From Desulforamulus ruminis DSM 2154 (GTDB taxonomy: Bacteria > Bacillota > Desulfotomaculia > Desulfotomaculales > Desulfotomaculaceae), in contig NC_015589.1 of NCBI RefSeq assembly GCF_000215085.1, forward strand, positions 3,112,120 to 3,176,119: a stretch of 64,000 nucleotides of DNA. Reading direction: 5' to 3'. This document shows positions 26,806-36,021 of the stretch, piece by piece (position 1 is the stretch's first letter; each line of letters starts with the position of its first letter). Both the position numbers and the translations under genes were made by a program. Below the pieces are notes generated by a model. That model ran no database searches. It saw nothing but the letters and a program-made list of their open reading frames with translations, and had not been told where the DNA came from.

Positions 26806-28212
26806 TTACAATTTTTTAGGCCCTTTGGCCATTAAATATTGGTGAATATTCTCAGCCGCAACACGACCGGCCCCCATGGCCTTGATGACGGTAGCGGCCC
26901 CGGTTACCACGTCGCCGCCGGCGTAAACCCCTTCTTTGGAGGTTTTTCCGGTTTCATCCGCCACGATATTGCCCCGTTTGTTGGTTTCCAAGTCCGGCGT
27001 GGTCTTGGTTAACAGGGGGTTGGGACCCTGTCCGATGGCTACAATGACCACATCCAGGGGCAGCACAAACTCCGAACCGGGGATGGGCACCGGCTTCCGG
27101 CGTCCGGAAGCATCGGGTTCGCCCAGTTCCATTTTGATGCATTCCAAGCCGGTTAACCAGCCCTCCTCGTTGCCTAAATACTTGGTGGGATTGGTTAGGA
27201 ACATAAACTGAATGCCTTCTTCTTCGGCGTGCTCCACTTCCTCCAGACGGGCAGGCAGCTCGTCCCTGGAACGGCGGTAAACAATATAGACATCCTCGGC
27301 GCCCAGACGCAGGGCGGTTCTGGCGGCATCCATGGCCACGTTGCCGCCGCCCAGGACCGCAACCTTCTTGCCTACTTTAATGGGGGTGTCGCATTCCGGG
27401 AAGCAGTAGGCGCGCATTAAGTTGGACCGGGTCAGAAACTCGTTGGCCGAATAAACGCCATTGTAATTTTCACCGGGCAGGTTCATAAAGTAAGGGGTCC
27501 CTGCGCCGGTGCCCAGAAAGGCGGCGTCAAAGCCTTCTTCCTTCAGCAGTTCATCCAGGGAGGCAATTTGACCGATGATGGCGTTGGTTTCAATCTTAAC
27601 GCCCATTTTTTTAAGGTTGGCAATTTCCTTCTGCACAATTTCTTTGGGCAGCCGGAATTGAGGAATCCCGTACATCAATACGCCGCCGGGAGTATGCAGG
27701 GCCTCAAACATGGTCACATCGTGTCCCAGGCGGGCCAGATCCGCGGCACAGGCCAGGCCCGCCGGGCCGGAACCCACAATGGCTACTTTATATCCGGTGG
27801 GTTCAGCCTGTTCCACCGGCTCGTCCTTGTGCATGACATAATCGCCCACAAAGCGTTCCAAACGACCGATGGCCACCGGCTCATTCTTTTTGCCCACAAT
27901 ACAAAATTTTTCGCACTGGTGTTCCTGGGGGCAAACCCGCCCGCATACCGCGGGCAGGGCATTGGTCCGTTTAATGACCTTGGCCGCTTCGTCAAATTTT
28001 CCTTCCTTGACCAGGGCAATAAATTGCGGAATATCCACACCAACGGGACAGCCCTGCCGGCAAAAGGGTTTCTTACAGCTTAAGCAGCGTCCTGCCTCGG
28101 CCATGGCCACTTCCTCGCTATAGCCCAGAGCTACTTCACTGAAATTTTTGGCCCGGACCTGGGGGTCCTGATGGGGCATGGGATGTTTTTTAGGGATAAT
28201 TTGTTTAGCCAT
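26806..28212 (-). CDS. nfnB: NfnB / glutamate-synthase-small-subunit-like flavoprotein
   Basis: A 468-aa GltD-like protein. It has an N-terminal FeS region (CLSCKKPFCRQGCPVGVDIP and CGRVCPQEHQCEKFC), then FAD (VAIVGSGPAGLACAADLARLGHDVTMFE) and NAD(P) (KVAVLGGGNVAMDAARTALRLGA) domains. Paired with the upstream FNR-like subunit it forms NfnAB, the electron-bifurcating ferredoxin:NADP transhydrogenase of anaerobes. ATG 28212 overlaps the nfnA stop and follows GGAGGAGG. A glutamate synthase role is unlikely, as no GltB gene is present. Confidence 0.9.
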   Translation of the reverse strand: MAKQIIPKKHPMPHQDPQVRAKNFSEVALGYSEEVAMAEAGRCLSCKKPFCRQGCPVGVDIPQFIALVKEGKFDEAAKVIKRTNALPAVCGRVCPQEHQCEKFCIVGKKNEPVAIGRLERFVGDYVMHKDEPVEQAEPTGYKVAIVGSGPAGLACAADLARLGHDVTMFEALHTPGGVLMYGIPQFRLPKEIVQKEIANLKKMGVKIETNAIIGQIASLDELLKEEGFDAAFLGTGAGTPYFMNLPGENYNGVYSANEFLTRSNLMRAYCFPECDTPIKVGKKVAVLGGGNVAMDAARTALRLGAEDVYIVYRRSRDELPARLEEVEHAEEEGIQFMFLTNPTKYLGNEEGWLTGLECIKMELGEPDASGRRKPVPIPGSEFVLPLDVVIVAIGQGPNPLLTKTTPDLETNKRGNIVADETGKTSKEGVYAGGDVVTGAATVIKAMGAGRVAAENIHQYLMAKGPKKL

Positions 28213-29056
28213 GGCATTTACCTCCTCCACCGCAGCCACAGCTACCACGGGTAAAGGCCTGCTGTTCTTCGGGTTTGTATTTACGGGAACGCATCAACTG
28301 CTCGGCAAAGTCCACTTTATGGCCGTCAAACTCCGGACCGTCAACACAAACAAATTTAGTCTCGCCGCCCACAGTCACCCGACAGGCGCCGCACATGCCC
28401 GTACCATCCACCATAATGGAGTTTAAACTGACCATGGTTTTAATTTCATATTCCCTGGTTAACTCGGCGATAGCCCGCATCATGGGCAGGGGGCCGATGG
28501 CCACCACCAATTGGGGATTTCCTTCGTTTTGTATATACTCTTTTAACACATCCGTCACAAAACCCTGGCGGACATAGGAACCATCGTCGGTAGTCAACAG
28601 CACTTCGTCGCATACTTCTCTCATCCGCTCTTCCCAGAAGATGAGGTCCTTGTTGCGGGCTCCCATGATGCAAACCACTTTATTGCCGGCGTTTTTCATT
28701 TCCCGGGCAATGGGGTAAATGGGCGCCACACCGACGCCGCCGGCCACCATAACCACGGTGCCAAACTTTTCTACGTGGGAAGGAACGCCAAGGGGCCCCA
28801 CAAAATCCTGAACGGCGTCACCGGCATTCAATTGGGCCAGTTTCCTGGTGGAGTGGCCGGCTTCAGCAAAAACAATGGTGATGGTGCCCTTTTCAGCGTC
28901 AAAATCTGCAATGGTTAAAGGAATTCTCTCTCCCACCTCATCCACCCGCAGGATGATAAACTGACCCGCCTTGGCTTTTTTAGCAACCCTGGGAGCCAGA
29001 ATGTCATATTCATGAACATTCGGGGACAAGGTCCTTTTGGACATAATCTTGTACAA
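28205..29056 (-). CDS. nfnA: NfnA, ferredoxin-NADP reductase-like subunit
   Basis: A 283-aa FNR-superfamily flavoprotein: GERIPLTIADFD (flavin site), VAGGVGVAPIYPIAREMKNAG (NAD site), and a C-terminal cysteine cluster (CGACRVTVGGETKFVC) for a [2Fe-2S] centre. With NfnB it couples NADH and reduced ferredoxin to NADP+ reduction. Start taken as TTG 29056 behind GGAGAGG; ATG four codons later is possible. Immediately precedes nfnB. Confidence 0.9.
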   Translation of the reverse strand: MYKIMSKRTLSPNVHEYDILAPRVAKKAKAGQFIILRVDEVGERIPLTIADFDAEKGTITIVFAEAGHSTRKLAQLNAGDAVQDFVGPLGVPSHVEKFGTVVMVAGGVGVAPIYPIAREMKNAGNKVVCIMGARNKDLIFWEERMREVCDEVLLTTDDGSYVRQGFVTDVLKEYIQNEGNPQLVVAIGPLPMMRAIAELTREYEIKTMVSLNSIMVDGTGMCGACRVTVGGETKFVCVDGPEFDGHKVDFAEQLMRSRKYKPEEQQAFTRGSCGCGGGGKCHG

Positions 29057-29091
29057 CCTGTTTCCTCCTCTCCTACATGCAGGAAAAATAT

Positions 29092-29535
29092 TTAATTCAT
29101 TGGCAATTCCGGAAGAATTGCCTCCGCTTTGGTATCGCTTTCTTCTTCGATAATTTTTCCCAGTATGCCGTTAACAAACCGGCCGGAATCCGGCCCCCCG
29201 AAAATCTTGGCCAATTCCACGGCCTCGTTAACCGATACGCTGGCCGGAATATCCTCCCGGAAATTCATTTCATAAAGGGCCAGCCGCATAATGTTCCTGT
29301 CTACACTGGCCATGCGGTTTAACTGCCATTCTTTGCTGACCCTGCGGATCATTTGATCAATTTCATCTATGTGTTCCAGGGTGCCCCTAACTAATTCTCG
29401 CGCAAACTCCAATTCCTGGGAACCTGCCCCAAACTCCTCTGCAGTGTTCCTCAGGGCAAAATCCGGTTCGTTTTTGCCCACATCAATGGCAAATAATACC
29501 TGCAGCGCAGTTTCCCTGGATTGCCTTCTACCCAA
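29092..29535 (-). CDS. nusB: Transcription antitermination factor NusB
   Basis: A 147-aa NusB: RRQSRETALQVLFAIDVG at the start and the conserved MASVDRNIMRLALYEMNFREDIPASVSVNEAVELAKIFGGPDSGRFVNGILGKI. It binds boxA RNA with NusE in rRNA antitermination. The gene is preceded by the DUF2273/amaP/asp23 genes and followed by nfnA. Confidence 0.96.
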   Translation of the reverse strand: MGRRQSRETALQVLFAIDVGKNEPDFALRNTAEEFGAGSQELEFARELVRGTLEHIDEIDQMIRRVSKEWQLNRMASVDRNIMRLALYEMNFREDIPASVSVNEAVELAKIFGGPDSGRFVNGILGKIIEEESDTKAEAILPELPMN

Positions 29536-29613
29536 GTTAGGACCTCCTCAGTTCATTTCTCTTCTGTCTAGTTTTACCCGCCAGGCCGTTTATGTTGCAT
29601 CCCGGCGGATATT

Positions 29614-29835
29614 CTACCAACGGTCCCGAAAAAGTCTTGAAAAAATCCTCCGGAAATCAAGGCTCTCGTCCACCCCTTTGCCTACAAAATAACCGGCGCA
29701 GACACAGAGGGTCACAAAGATCGCCTTAAAAAGCCCGTAGTTAATGGCGAACCAGCCGAATACCAGTCCCAGAACCACTCCCATGGCCTTTCCCCGGTGA
29801 TTTTTTATGATATCTTCCAGTAATTTCGTCAGCAT
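29614..29835 (-). CDS. DUF2273 small membrane protein
   Basis: A 73-aa protein with two hydrophobic helices (about residues 18-36 and 38-54) matching the DUF2273 family (KNHRGKAMGVVLGLVFGWFAINYGLFKAIFV). Genes of this family commonly sit between amaP and nusB next to asp23, as here, suggesting a part in membrane anchoring of Asp23-family proteins. Function not established. Confidence 0.85.
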   Translation of the reverse strand: MLTKLLEDIIKNHRGKAMGVVLGLVFGWFAINYGLFKAIFVTLCVCAGYFVGKGVDESLDFRRIFSRLFRDRW

Positions 29836-29858
29836 ACTTTCTCCCTCTTTTTACCGGG

Positions 29859-30395
29859 CTATTCCACCCGGGGGCGGGTCGTTGAAATATTGTCCACCAT
29901 AATCTTAATTTCGTTCACGGTAATCCCGGTGGTTTCCACCAGATATTCCTGAACCCGGTGTTGAATTTGCCGGCTGATTTCGGGAATACTGATATCCGGA
30001 GCCACTACGGCACGGATATAAAGGCCAATGCCTTCCCGGGTTTGCACAACCCGGGGGGTAACCTCCTTAACCCCGTGGATCTGATAAACCACCTTTTTCA
30101 CCAGATTTTCGATGGTCATTAAGGAAATACGAACCTGACCCAGCATGTAATCATGCACCACCGCTTTGCCGTCCCGGGAACGGGTAAGGGCCACCCACAG
30201 GAGGCGCAATCCCGCAATGAATAGCAAGCCCATGACGATCAGCAGGTAGACCTGGTCTTCCCTGTTGGACGGGGTCTGCCAGAGAAGATACAGGGGACGC
30301 TGCCACCAGCCGGAAGCAGCAACCAGTATCAATGCGCAAACAAGGGTCATCAGTAAAGAATAAACCGCCAGCAGGCCACGATCAAAGGGGCTCAT
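29859..30395 (-). CDS. amaP: Alkaline shock response membrane anchor protein AmaP
   Basis: A 178-aa protein with two N-terminal membrane helices (about residues 7-28 and 48-66) and a C-terminal Asp23-like domain. AmaP anchors Asp23 to the membrane in staphylococci. The best start is ATG 30395; the frame is open to a GTG at 30416 that lies inside the GGAGGGGG site. Part of the asp23-amaP-DUF2273-nusB order. Confidence 0.85.
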   Translation of the reverse strand: MSPFDRGLLAVYSLLMTLVCALILVAASGWWQRPLYLLWQTPSNREDQVYLLIVMGLLFIAGLRLLWVALTRSRDGKAVVHDYMLGQVRISLMTIENLVKKVVYQIHGVKEVTPRVVQTREGIGLYIRAVVAPDISIPEISRQIQHRVQEYLVETTGITVNEIKIMVDNISTTRPRVE

Positions 30396-30454
30396 AGGCC
30401 AACATTCCCCCTCCACTATAGAAAGCTTTAGATATATCTATCAAGGGCAGAACT

Positions 30455-30495
30455 AAAAAAATATAAAAGGCGGAACCAACGGTAAGATGGTTCCG
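30455..30495 (-). terminator. Terminator after asp23
   Basis: Stem CGGAACCA/TGGTTCCG (30471-30495), then on the minus strand a T-rich tail ending in seven T. It suggests asp23 is partly uncoupled from amaP downstream. Confidence 0.7.
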
Positions 30496-30515
30496 TAATT
30501 CCTTTCATTCATCTA

Positions 30516-30926
30516 TCATCTCACGCGGAGACTTTCATCTTCTTTAGTTTCGGTGGTGCCAAAGGTCACTCCCTGCACGTGGACATTGACCTCTACCACC
30601 GAAAGGCCGGTCATGCCTTCAATGGCCTGTTTCACATTGACCTGAATTTGTGAAGCCACATCGGGGATACGAACGCCATATTCAACAATCACGAACAAAT
30701 CAATGGCTGCTTCTTTTTCCCCAACTTCCACTTTAACCCCTTTGGATAGATTTTTGCGGCCCAGCATTTCGGCAATACCGCCGCCCAATCCACCGCTCAT
30801 CCCGGCCACACCGGGTACTTCGGTGGCGGCCATACCGGCGATTACGCCCACCACATCATCGGAAATACGGATCCCTCCCAGACCTTCCTGAGAGCTGGAA
30901 ACCACAATATCCCGCTTGTTATCCAT
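30516..30926 (-). CDS. Asp23/Gls24 family envelope stress protein
   Basis: A 136-aa Asp23/Gls24 protein: IRISDDVVGVIAGMAATEVPGVAGMSGG near the start and the VKVEVGEKEAAIDLFVIVEYGVRIPDVASQIQVNVKQAIEGMTGLSVVEVNVHVQGV core. Starts at ATG 30926, five bases after GGAGGTGA. Transcribed from its own promoter at 30966-30995; the following hairpin may limit readthrough. Confidence 0.92.
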   Translation of the reverse strand: MDNKRDIVVSSSQEGLGGIRISDDVVGVIAGMAATEVPGVAGMSGGLGGGIAEMLGRKNLSKGVKVEVGEKEAAIDLFVIVEYGVRIPDVASQIQVNVKQAIEGMTGLSVVEVNVHVQGVTFGTTETKEDESLRVR

Positions 30927-30965
30927 CTGCTTCACCTCCAAACATTACCAGCAACATTCATTAGC

Positions 30966-30995
30966 ATTATAACATATCCTGGTAAGTTACGGCAA
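30966..30995 (-). promoter_or_regulatory. Sigma-A promoter of asp23
   Basis: TTGCCG (30990-30995) and TATAAT (30966-30971), 18 bases apart on the minus strand, lie just after the accC stop and 40 bases before the asp23 start. Confidence 0.65.
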
Positions 30996-31000
30996 CTTGC

Positions 31001-32350
31001 TTACTGGTCCGGAAGAATTCGCCGCTGAATAAAGTTTGTATAAACTTCACCCCGGCGGAAAAAGGCATTGTTTAAAACCTTATGGTGAAAAGGAATGGTA
31101 GTGGGCACACCTTGAATGACAAATTCATTCAAAGCCCTTTGCATGCGCTTGATGGCTTCCTCCCGATCCCTGCCCCAAACGATTAACTTGCCAATCATGG
31201 AGTCATAAAAAGGAGGAATTTTATAACCGGTAAAGGCGGCGCTGTCCACCCGGACACCGGGCCCCCCGGGCGGATGGTAAATTTCAATGGTTCCGGGATG
31301 GGGCATAAAGTTTTTATCCGGATCTTCCGCATTAATCCGGCATTCTATGGCCCAGCCGTCAATACGAATTTCCGTCTGGCCGTACCCCAGGGCTTCCCCT
31401 GCGGCAATACGGAGCTGCTCTTTGACTAAGTCAATGCCGGTAATTAACTCGGTGACCGGATGTTCCACCTGAATCCGGGTGTTCATTTCGATAAAATAAA
31501 ATTTATTGTGCTTATCCAGCAGGAATTCAACGGTGCCGGCATTGTGATAACCTACCGCCCGGGCTGCCTTGACCGCCATTTCTCCCATTTTACGGCGCAG
31601 AGAAGGGGTTAGGGCGGTGGAAGGAGCCTCTTCAATCACCTTTTGATTGCGGCGCTGCACGGAGCAATCCCGTTCCCCCAGATAGACAATGTTTCCTTCC
31701 TTGTCTCCCAGGATTTGGAATTCAATATGTCGGGGCTGTTCCACGTATTTTTCCAGATAGACATCCCCGTTGCCAAAGGCAGCCAGGGCTTCGGCCCGGG
31801 CGGTGCTCAGGGCCTTTAACAAATCGTCCTCACTGTGCGCCACGCGCATCCCGCGCCCGCCGCCGCCGGCAGAGGCTTTAATCAACACCGGGTAACCAAT
31901 TTCCTTGGCCACCTTGACCGCCTCTTCATCCTCTTGAATGGCGCCTTCGGAGCCGGGAACCACCGGTATGCCGGACTCAATCATGGTGGTTCGGGCCAGA
32001 GATTTGTTGCCCATAAATTCAATGGCGTGGGTGGAGGGCCCGATAAAGGTAATTCCGCAATCCTCACAGATTTCCGCAAAGTTGGCGTTTTCCGCCAGGA
32101 ACCCATAGCCGGGGTGAATGGCTTCCGCCCCGGAAACCTCTGCGGCGCTGATGATATTGGTGATATTTAAGTAGCTTTTGGCCGAGGGGGCCGGTCCGAT
32201 GCAATAGGCTTCATCCGCCAGGCGAACCGGGAGACTGTCCCGATCGGCTTCGGAATAAACAATCACGGTTTTTATGTTAAGCTCCTGACAGGCCCGAATT
32301 ACCCTCAGAGCAATCTCACCCCGGTTAGCAATCAGTATTTTTTTAAACAT
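31001..32350 (-). CDS. accC: Biotin carboxylase subunit (AccC/PycA)
   Basis: A 449-aa biotin carboxylase with the ATP-grasp fold: [39 protein letters not shown], the [17 protein letters not shown] segment, and [14 protein letters not shown] with catalytic Glu/Arg residues. It carboxylates the biotin on the AccB domain encoded by the adjacent gene. With the fused carboxyltransferase it should form a two-subunit pyruvate carboxylase; it could also serve acetyl-CoA carboxylase. Starts ten bases after the fusion gene ends. Confidence 0.94.
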   Translation of the reverse strand: MFKKILIANRGEIALRVIRACQELNIKTVIVYSEADRDSLPVRLADEAYCIGPAPSAKSYLNITNIISAAEVSGAEAIHPGYGFLAENANFAEICEDCGITFIGPSTHAIEFMGNKSLARTTMIESGIPVVPGSEGAIQEDEEAVKVAKEIGYPVLIKASAGGGGRGMRVAHSEDDLLKALSTARAEALAAFGNGDVYLEKYVEQPRHIEFQILGDKEGNIVYLGERDCSVQRRNQKVIEEAPSTALTPSLRRKMGEMAVKAARAVGYHNAGTVEFLLDKHNKFYFIEMNTRIQVEHPVTELITGIDLVKEQLRIAAGEALGYGQTEIRIDGWAIECRINAEDPDKNFMPHPGTIEIYHPPGGPGVRVDSAAFTGYKIPPFYDSMIGKLIVWGRDREEAIKRMQRALNEFVIQGVPTTIPFHHKVLNNAFFRRGEVYTNFIQRRILPDQ

Positions 32351-32359
32351 GTACTCTCC

Positions 32360-32833
32360 CTACTTCTTCTTAATCAGGAACAGGGTCTGTCCAAACTCCA
32401 CAGGCTGCCCGTTTTCTACCAGAATATCCACAATTTCGCCGGCCGCTTCGGCCTCGATCTCGTTCATTAATTTCATAGCCTCAATAATACAAAGAGTGCG
32501 GCCCGGTTCCACCACGTCGCCGACATTCACGAAGGGGTCGGCATCCGGCGCGGAAGCCCGGTAAAAGGTTCCTACCATGGGTGCTGTAACAGGAATTAAA
32601 TTTTCCGCAACCGCCGGGGCTGCCGCAGGAGCCGCCGGAGGCGCAACCGGTTCCTCCACCGTCTTGACGGCAGCGGGCGTTTCTGTCGGCTCGGCAGCCG
32701 GACCCGTCCTGACAGACGATACTTTCCCGCCCTTGCGGATGGATACTTTAACGCCGTCACTTTCCAAATCAATTTCGGTAATATCCGTCTGATCTAATAC
32801 CTTAATTAATTCCTTTAACTCATTAAGGTTCAC
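32360..32833 (-). CDS. accB: Possible internally started AccB (biotin carboxyl carrier protein)
   Basis: Inside the fusion gene, GTG at 32831-32833 is preceded at eight bases by AAGGAGG (complement at 32842-32848), as good a ribosome binding site as any in the window. It begins exactly where free AccB proteins begin ([12 protein letters not shown]) and would give a 157-aa protein of normal AccB length. So this frame may be translated alone as well as in the fusion. Nothing in the sequence proves the internal start is used. Confidence 0.5.
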   Translation of the reverse strand: MNLNELKELIKVLDQTDITEIDLESDGVKVSIRKGGKVSSVRTGPAAEPTETPAAVKTVEEPVAPPAAPAAAPAVAENLIPVTAPMVGTFYRASAPDADPFVNVGDVVEPGRTLCIIEAMKLMNEIEAEAAGEIVDILVENGQPVEFGQTLFLIKKK

Positions 32834-34258
32834 GTTATTGGCCTCCTTGGTCCTCTTGATGGCATTTACGTCCGCCGGCGCGCCCGGTTTAATGGAAACA
32901 CTCTTCCGGTGCGGACCGGTCTCTCCCCTTTTGCGGGCCTCAAAAAATTTACGGGCCACCTGGGGAAATAAGGCGTAGGATAATACATCTTCTTGGCTAA
33001 TGGCTAAATCTTTAATCTCTTCTCTTAGTTTGTCCAGTTTGGGTTCCAGCAAGTCGGCCGGGCGACAGGTGATCATCTCCTTGCCCCCAAGCACATTGCG
33101 GCTTACCGAAGGGTCAATGGTGGCCGGCGGCCGGCCGTAATAGCCCTGGACATAAAGCTTCACTTCACCGGGAATCAGCTTATAGCGCTGTCCGGTGAGA
33201 ACATTCAAAACCGCCTGGGTGCCGACGATTTGGCTGGTGGGCGTTACTAAGGGCGGATAGCCCAGTTCTTCCCGAACCCGGGGAATCTCTTCCAGCACCT
33301 CATCCAAACGGTGCAGGGCCTTTTGTTCTTCCAACTGGGACACCAGATTGGAAATCATCCCCCCGGGAACCTGGTGTTCAAATACCCTCATGTCGTTAAT
33401 GCGGGTAACACCCCGCTGCTGGCCCAACCCCTTGCGGAGTTCCTCAAAATACTGAGCGATCTCAAACAAGGAGCGGAGACTTAAACCGGTATCATAGGGG
33501 GTTCCCTTTAAGGCCCGAACCACGGTTTCAACCGGCGGCTGGGACGCGCCGAAGGCCATGGGCACCGACGCGGTGTCCACCACGTCCACACCGGCTTCCG
33601 CCGCCTTAAGGTAAGCCCCCACGGCCATGCCCCCAATATAGTGGCAGTGCAGATGAATCGGTATGTTTAAATGAGCCTTGAACAGTTTAACTAACTCGTA
33701 GGCTTTAAAGGGAGCCAGCAGGCCTGCCATATCCTTGATGCAGATGGAGTCCGCTCCCATTTCCTCCAGCCGCAGGGCGGTTTCCAGATAGTGCTCCGTG
33801 GTATGAACCGGGCTCACGGTGTATACCACCGTGGCCTGGGCGTGAGCGCCGGCCTTTTTGGTTATTTGAATGGATTTCTCCATGTTGCGGATATCGTTAA
33901 GCGCATCAAAAATACGAATGATGTCCATGCCGTTTTCCACAACTTTGTGAATAAATGCTTCCAGAATGTCATCCGGGTAATGCATGTAGCCCACCAAGGA
34001 CTGTCCCCGGAGAAGCATTTGTAAGGGCGTATTTTTAACCTGTTTTTTGATCAAGCGGAGGCGCTCCCAGGGGTCTTCATTTAGAAAGCGCAAACAAACG
34101 TCAAAGGTAGCGCCGCCCCAAACCTCCAGAGAGTGGTAACCCATTTGATCCAGTTTCTCTGCAATTGGAAGCATATCCTCGGTAGCCATGCGCGTGGCCC
34201 ACAGGCTCTGGTGGCCGTCCCGCAGGCTGGTATCCGTAATTCTTAAGCGGTGAGTCAT
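32360..34258 (-). CDS. Pyruvate/oxaloacetate carboxyltransferase fused to AccB biotin carrier
   Basis: A 632-aa fusion. Residues 1-~455 are the PycB/OadA-type carboxyltransferase ([17 protein letters not shown], the metal-site LHLHCHY region, and [15 protein letters not shown]). From residue 476 the sequence is AccB-like ([30 protein letters not shown]), then an Ala/Pro linker (about 530-560) and the biotinyl domain [11 protein letters not shown]...EAMKLMNEI, lysine being the biotin site. The usual PycB has a PycB-type biotinyl domain, not the whole AccB, so this joins two normally separate genes. With AccC it likely makes oxaloacetate for anaplerosis. Confidence 0.9.
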   Translation of the reverse strand: MTHRLRITDTSLRDGHQSLWATRMATEDMLPIAEKLDQMGYHSLEVWGGATFDVCLRFLNEDPWERLRLIKKQVKNTPLQMLLRGQSLVGYMHYPDDILEAFIHKVVENGMDIIRIFDALNDIRNMEKSIQITKKAGAHAQATVVYTVSPVHTTEHYLETALRLEEMGADSICIKDMAGLLAPFKAYELVKLFKAHLNIPIHLHCHYIGGMAVGAYLKAAEAGVDVVDTASVPMAFGASQPPVETVVRALKGTPYDTGLSLRSLFEIAQYFEELRKGLGQQRGVTRINDMRVFEHQVPGGMISNLVSQLEEQKALHRLDEVLEEIPRVREELGYPPLVTPTSQIVGTQAVLNVLTGQRYKLIPGEVKLYVQGYYGRPPATIDPSVSRNVLGGKEMITCRPADLLEPKLDKLREEIKDLAISQEDVLSYALFPQVARKFFEARKRGETGPHRKSVSIKPGAPADVNAIKRTKEANNVNLNELKELIKVLDQTDITEIDLESDGVKVSIRKGGKVSSVRTGPAAEPTETPAAVKTVEEPVAPPAAPAAAPAVAENLIPVTAPMVGTFYRASAPDADPFVNVGDVVEPGRTLCIIEAMKLMNEIEAEAAGEIVDILVENGQPVEFGQTLFLIKKK

Positions 34259-34294
34259 ACATTTACTCCTCCCCCGGACATAAACAACAGAAAA

Positions 34295-34325
34295 CTCAGG
34301 TTATTATGAAAGTAAACAACCTGAG
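34295..34325 (-). promoter_or_regulatory. Leader hairpin upstream of the carboxyltransferase gene
   Basis: A perfect 8-bp stem (CTCAGGTT/AACCTGAG) with a 15-base loop lies 37 bases before the start codon. There is no T run, so it may act on mRNA stability or as an operator. A TATATAAT box lies further upstream (near 34375) without a well-spaced -35. Confidence 0.35.
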
Positions 34326-34440
34326 CGGGTCCGTCAGTTGCCGTAAAAAAAATGGATTAAACTATACTTAGATTATATAGAAGGAGCAGGCGTTTGGCTA
34401 CCAAGGGATGACAAGTATACAATATTCTATAGCAGTGAAT

Positions 34441-34471
34441 AAAAAGCCTTTTTCATTTAAGTATGCTTTTT
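34441..34471 (-). terminator. Weak terminator after the spoIIIA operon
   Basis: A short stem AAAAAGC/GCTTTTT about 60 bases beyond spoIIIAH, followed by T residues on the minus strand. It is the only candidate end for the operon. Confidence 0.4.
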
Positions 34472-34528
34472 AAATCAAATTATAACAATTGCTGGAAGGA
34501 AAGGCAAACACCAAAAAATCAAGTTTCT

Positions 34529-35176
34529 TTACATCTTTGGGATAATGACAATACTTTGTGCTCCCACACCGGTACTGCGGGACACCAAATCGGTAATTTT
34601 TATGGCATCCTCCTGGGAAAGGGTCTTGGCCTGAATGACCACGGTGACGGTTTTCCCTTCCAAAAATACCACCGCATCCTGATAACCCTTGGCCCGGATT
34701 AAACTTTCCACCTCCAGTTCTTTCTGCAAATTATTGCTGATGACATACAACTGGTCCTGGGCCTTCTTGCGGCTTTCCCCGTCGGAATTGGTGTTATTAA
34801 TGATTTCCCGCAGCAGTTGAATTTGATAGCCCCGGCTCCGTTCCCTCTCCAGACGGTACTCTACAAAGAAACCCGAACCTTTTACGCCGGCCGCAGCCTC
34901 TTGCTGGTTATTTTTTTCCTGAACCTGCACAGCGGGACCCGAGGGTTTGTTGTCCGGTTTCACCAGCTCGTCGGAGGCTTTATCCATTCCTTCCGTTGTG
35001 TTGCCTTGCTCACCGGACAGGCTGCCGCCGCTCCCTTGTTTCTCCGGGGCGGTCTGATCCACCGGCGGCTTGATCCGGCCCGTTACTTCCTTTAAATCAC
35101 CCTCTCGCCATCCTGCCACCAGCAGCCCGATGCCCAATAGGGTTAATAAACCTAAAAGCACAAAACGCCTGGACAT
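34529..35176 (-). CDS. spoIIIAH: Stage III sporulation protein AH
   Basis: A 215-aa SpoIIIAH: an N-terminal membrane helix (residues 5-22), a low-complexity linker, then the C-terminal YscJ/FliF-like ring-building domain (FFVEYRLERERSRGYQIQLLREIINN...AVVFLEGKTVTVVIQAKTLSQEDAIKITDLVSRSTG). It spans the mother-cell side and meets SpoIIQ across the engulfment septum to form the feeding-tube channel. Last gene of the spoIIIA operon. Confidence 0.95.
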   Translation of the reverse strand: MSRRFVLLGLLTLLGIGLLVAGWREGDLKEVTGRIKPPVDQTAPEKQGSGGSLSGEQGNTTEGMDKASDELVKPDNKPSGPAVQVQEKNNQQEAAAGVKGSGFFVEYRLERERSRGYQIQLLREIINNTNSDGESRKKAQDQLYVISNNLQKELEVESLIRAKGYQDAVVFLEGKTVTVVIQAKTLSQEDAIKITDLVSRSTGVGAQSIVIIPKM

Positions 35177-35179
35177 TTT

Positions 35180-35815
35180 TTACTCACCTGCCTTTTTGGC
35201 CATAACAATGACCTTTTGAGGTTCAATTCCCAGCGCCACCTGCGTGGCCCGGAACAGTTCCGCCTTAACCGCCGGATCGCCGGCCCCCCGGGCCACCACC
35301 AGCACCCCGGCTACTTCAGGAGCAATTTCCCGGCTTAATACGGGGGTTTCCTCACCGTTGCGGGTCACCAGCACCAACTGCCCGGTATCCGTATCCTCGG
35401 TTAAGGTTCGAGTTCCGCCGGACTGGTCCCGTTCCTGAGTGGTTTTTTTGCCGGTAGTGGTATTGATGGCATATTCGGTTTGGGTGGAACTCTCCAGCCG
35501 GACGGTTACTTGAACATCCCCGGCACCCTCCACCTGCTGCAGCATATCCCGGATTTTATTGGCCAGATATTCTTCCTCCGCGGCCATGGCCCTTTTATCC
35601 GGCGACTGCTGTATATTTTGCGGCTGGTCTGTCGAAGTCTTTTGCTGAACCGACGGCGGCAGGGTCTGCCCGGCCGGATCCTTCCCGGAAGCGCCCCAAA
35701 GAATTAGCCCCACGCCCAGAAGGGCCCCCACCGCCAACAGTTTCATTTTCTTCGCCTGTTCCTTCTTGGGGCCGTCTCCTTCTCCGTCACTCATGATCTT
35801 TTTTAACCAGCTCAT
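35180..35815 (-). CDS. spoIIIAG: Stage III sporulation protein AG
   Basis: A 211-aa SpoIIIAG with one N-terminal helix (about residues 25-42) and the ring-building domain (YLANKIRDMLQQVEGAGDVQVTVRLESS...VLSREIAPEVAGVLVVARGAGDPAVKAELFRATQVALGIEP). Secretin-like ring component of the SpoIIIA-SpoIIQ channel. ATG follows AAAGGAGG. A 200-base spacer holding a hairpin repeat separates it from spoIIIAF. Confidence 0.95.
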   Translation of the reverse strand: MSWLKKIMSDGEGDGPKKEQAKKMKLLAVGALLGVGLILWGASGKDPAGQTLPPSVQQKTSTDQPQNIQQSPDKRAMAAEEEYLANKIRDMLQQVEGAGDVQVTVRLESSTQTEYAINTTTGKKTTQERDQSGGTRTLTEDTDTGQLVLVTRNGEETPVLSREIAPEVAGVLVVARGAGDPAVKAELFRATQVALGIEPQKVIVMAKKAGE

Positions 35816-35849
35816 CCTGAAACCTCCTTTTCGGTCTGATTCTGCTTTT

Positions 35850-36003
35850 CTTTGGGGTCAGTTGTTAGACTTATGTGCCTTTCATTGGGGTCCTGTTGCT
35901 AGCCTTGTGGGAGTTTTTTGGAGGTCCTGCTACTGGCTATTACTAAAATGCGACTACAGGACCCCAAATGGATGCCCGTTAGTCTAACAACTAGACCCTA
36001 AAG
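35850..36003. repeat. Intergenic hairpin repeat, copy B, inside the spoIIIA operon
   Basis: Nested inverted repeats fill the spoIIIAF-AG spacer. The outer arms (35850-35871 and 35981-36003) are CTTTGGGGTC(A)GTTGTTAGACT and a near-exact complement; the inner arms pair CATTGGGGTCCTGT (35883-35896) with ACAGGACCCCAAATG (35956-35970). Words GGTCCTGTTGCT(A/G)GCCT and CTACAGGA(C/T)CC recur in copy A at 18204. As RNA it would form a long hairpin between two co-transcribed genes. Confidence 0.7.
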
Positions 36004-36021
36004 AATAATTTATAAGGCAAG

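Noticed and set aside
26806-28212. Glutamate synthase small subunit (GltD)
   Set aside because: No large subunit gene is present, and the adjacent FNR-like nfnA gene makes the NfnAB transhydrogenase the better reading.
32831-32850. Frameshift or sequencing error joining oadA/pycB and accB
   Set aside because: The two parts are in one uninterrupted frame and the linker codons encode a clean RBS; treated as a genuine in-frame fusion with possible internal start.
34463-34702. 79-codon plus-strand frame near the end of spoIIIAH
   Set aside because: It is antisense to spoIIIAH and its start lies in the terminator region without an RBS.
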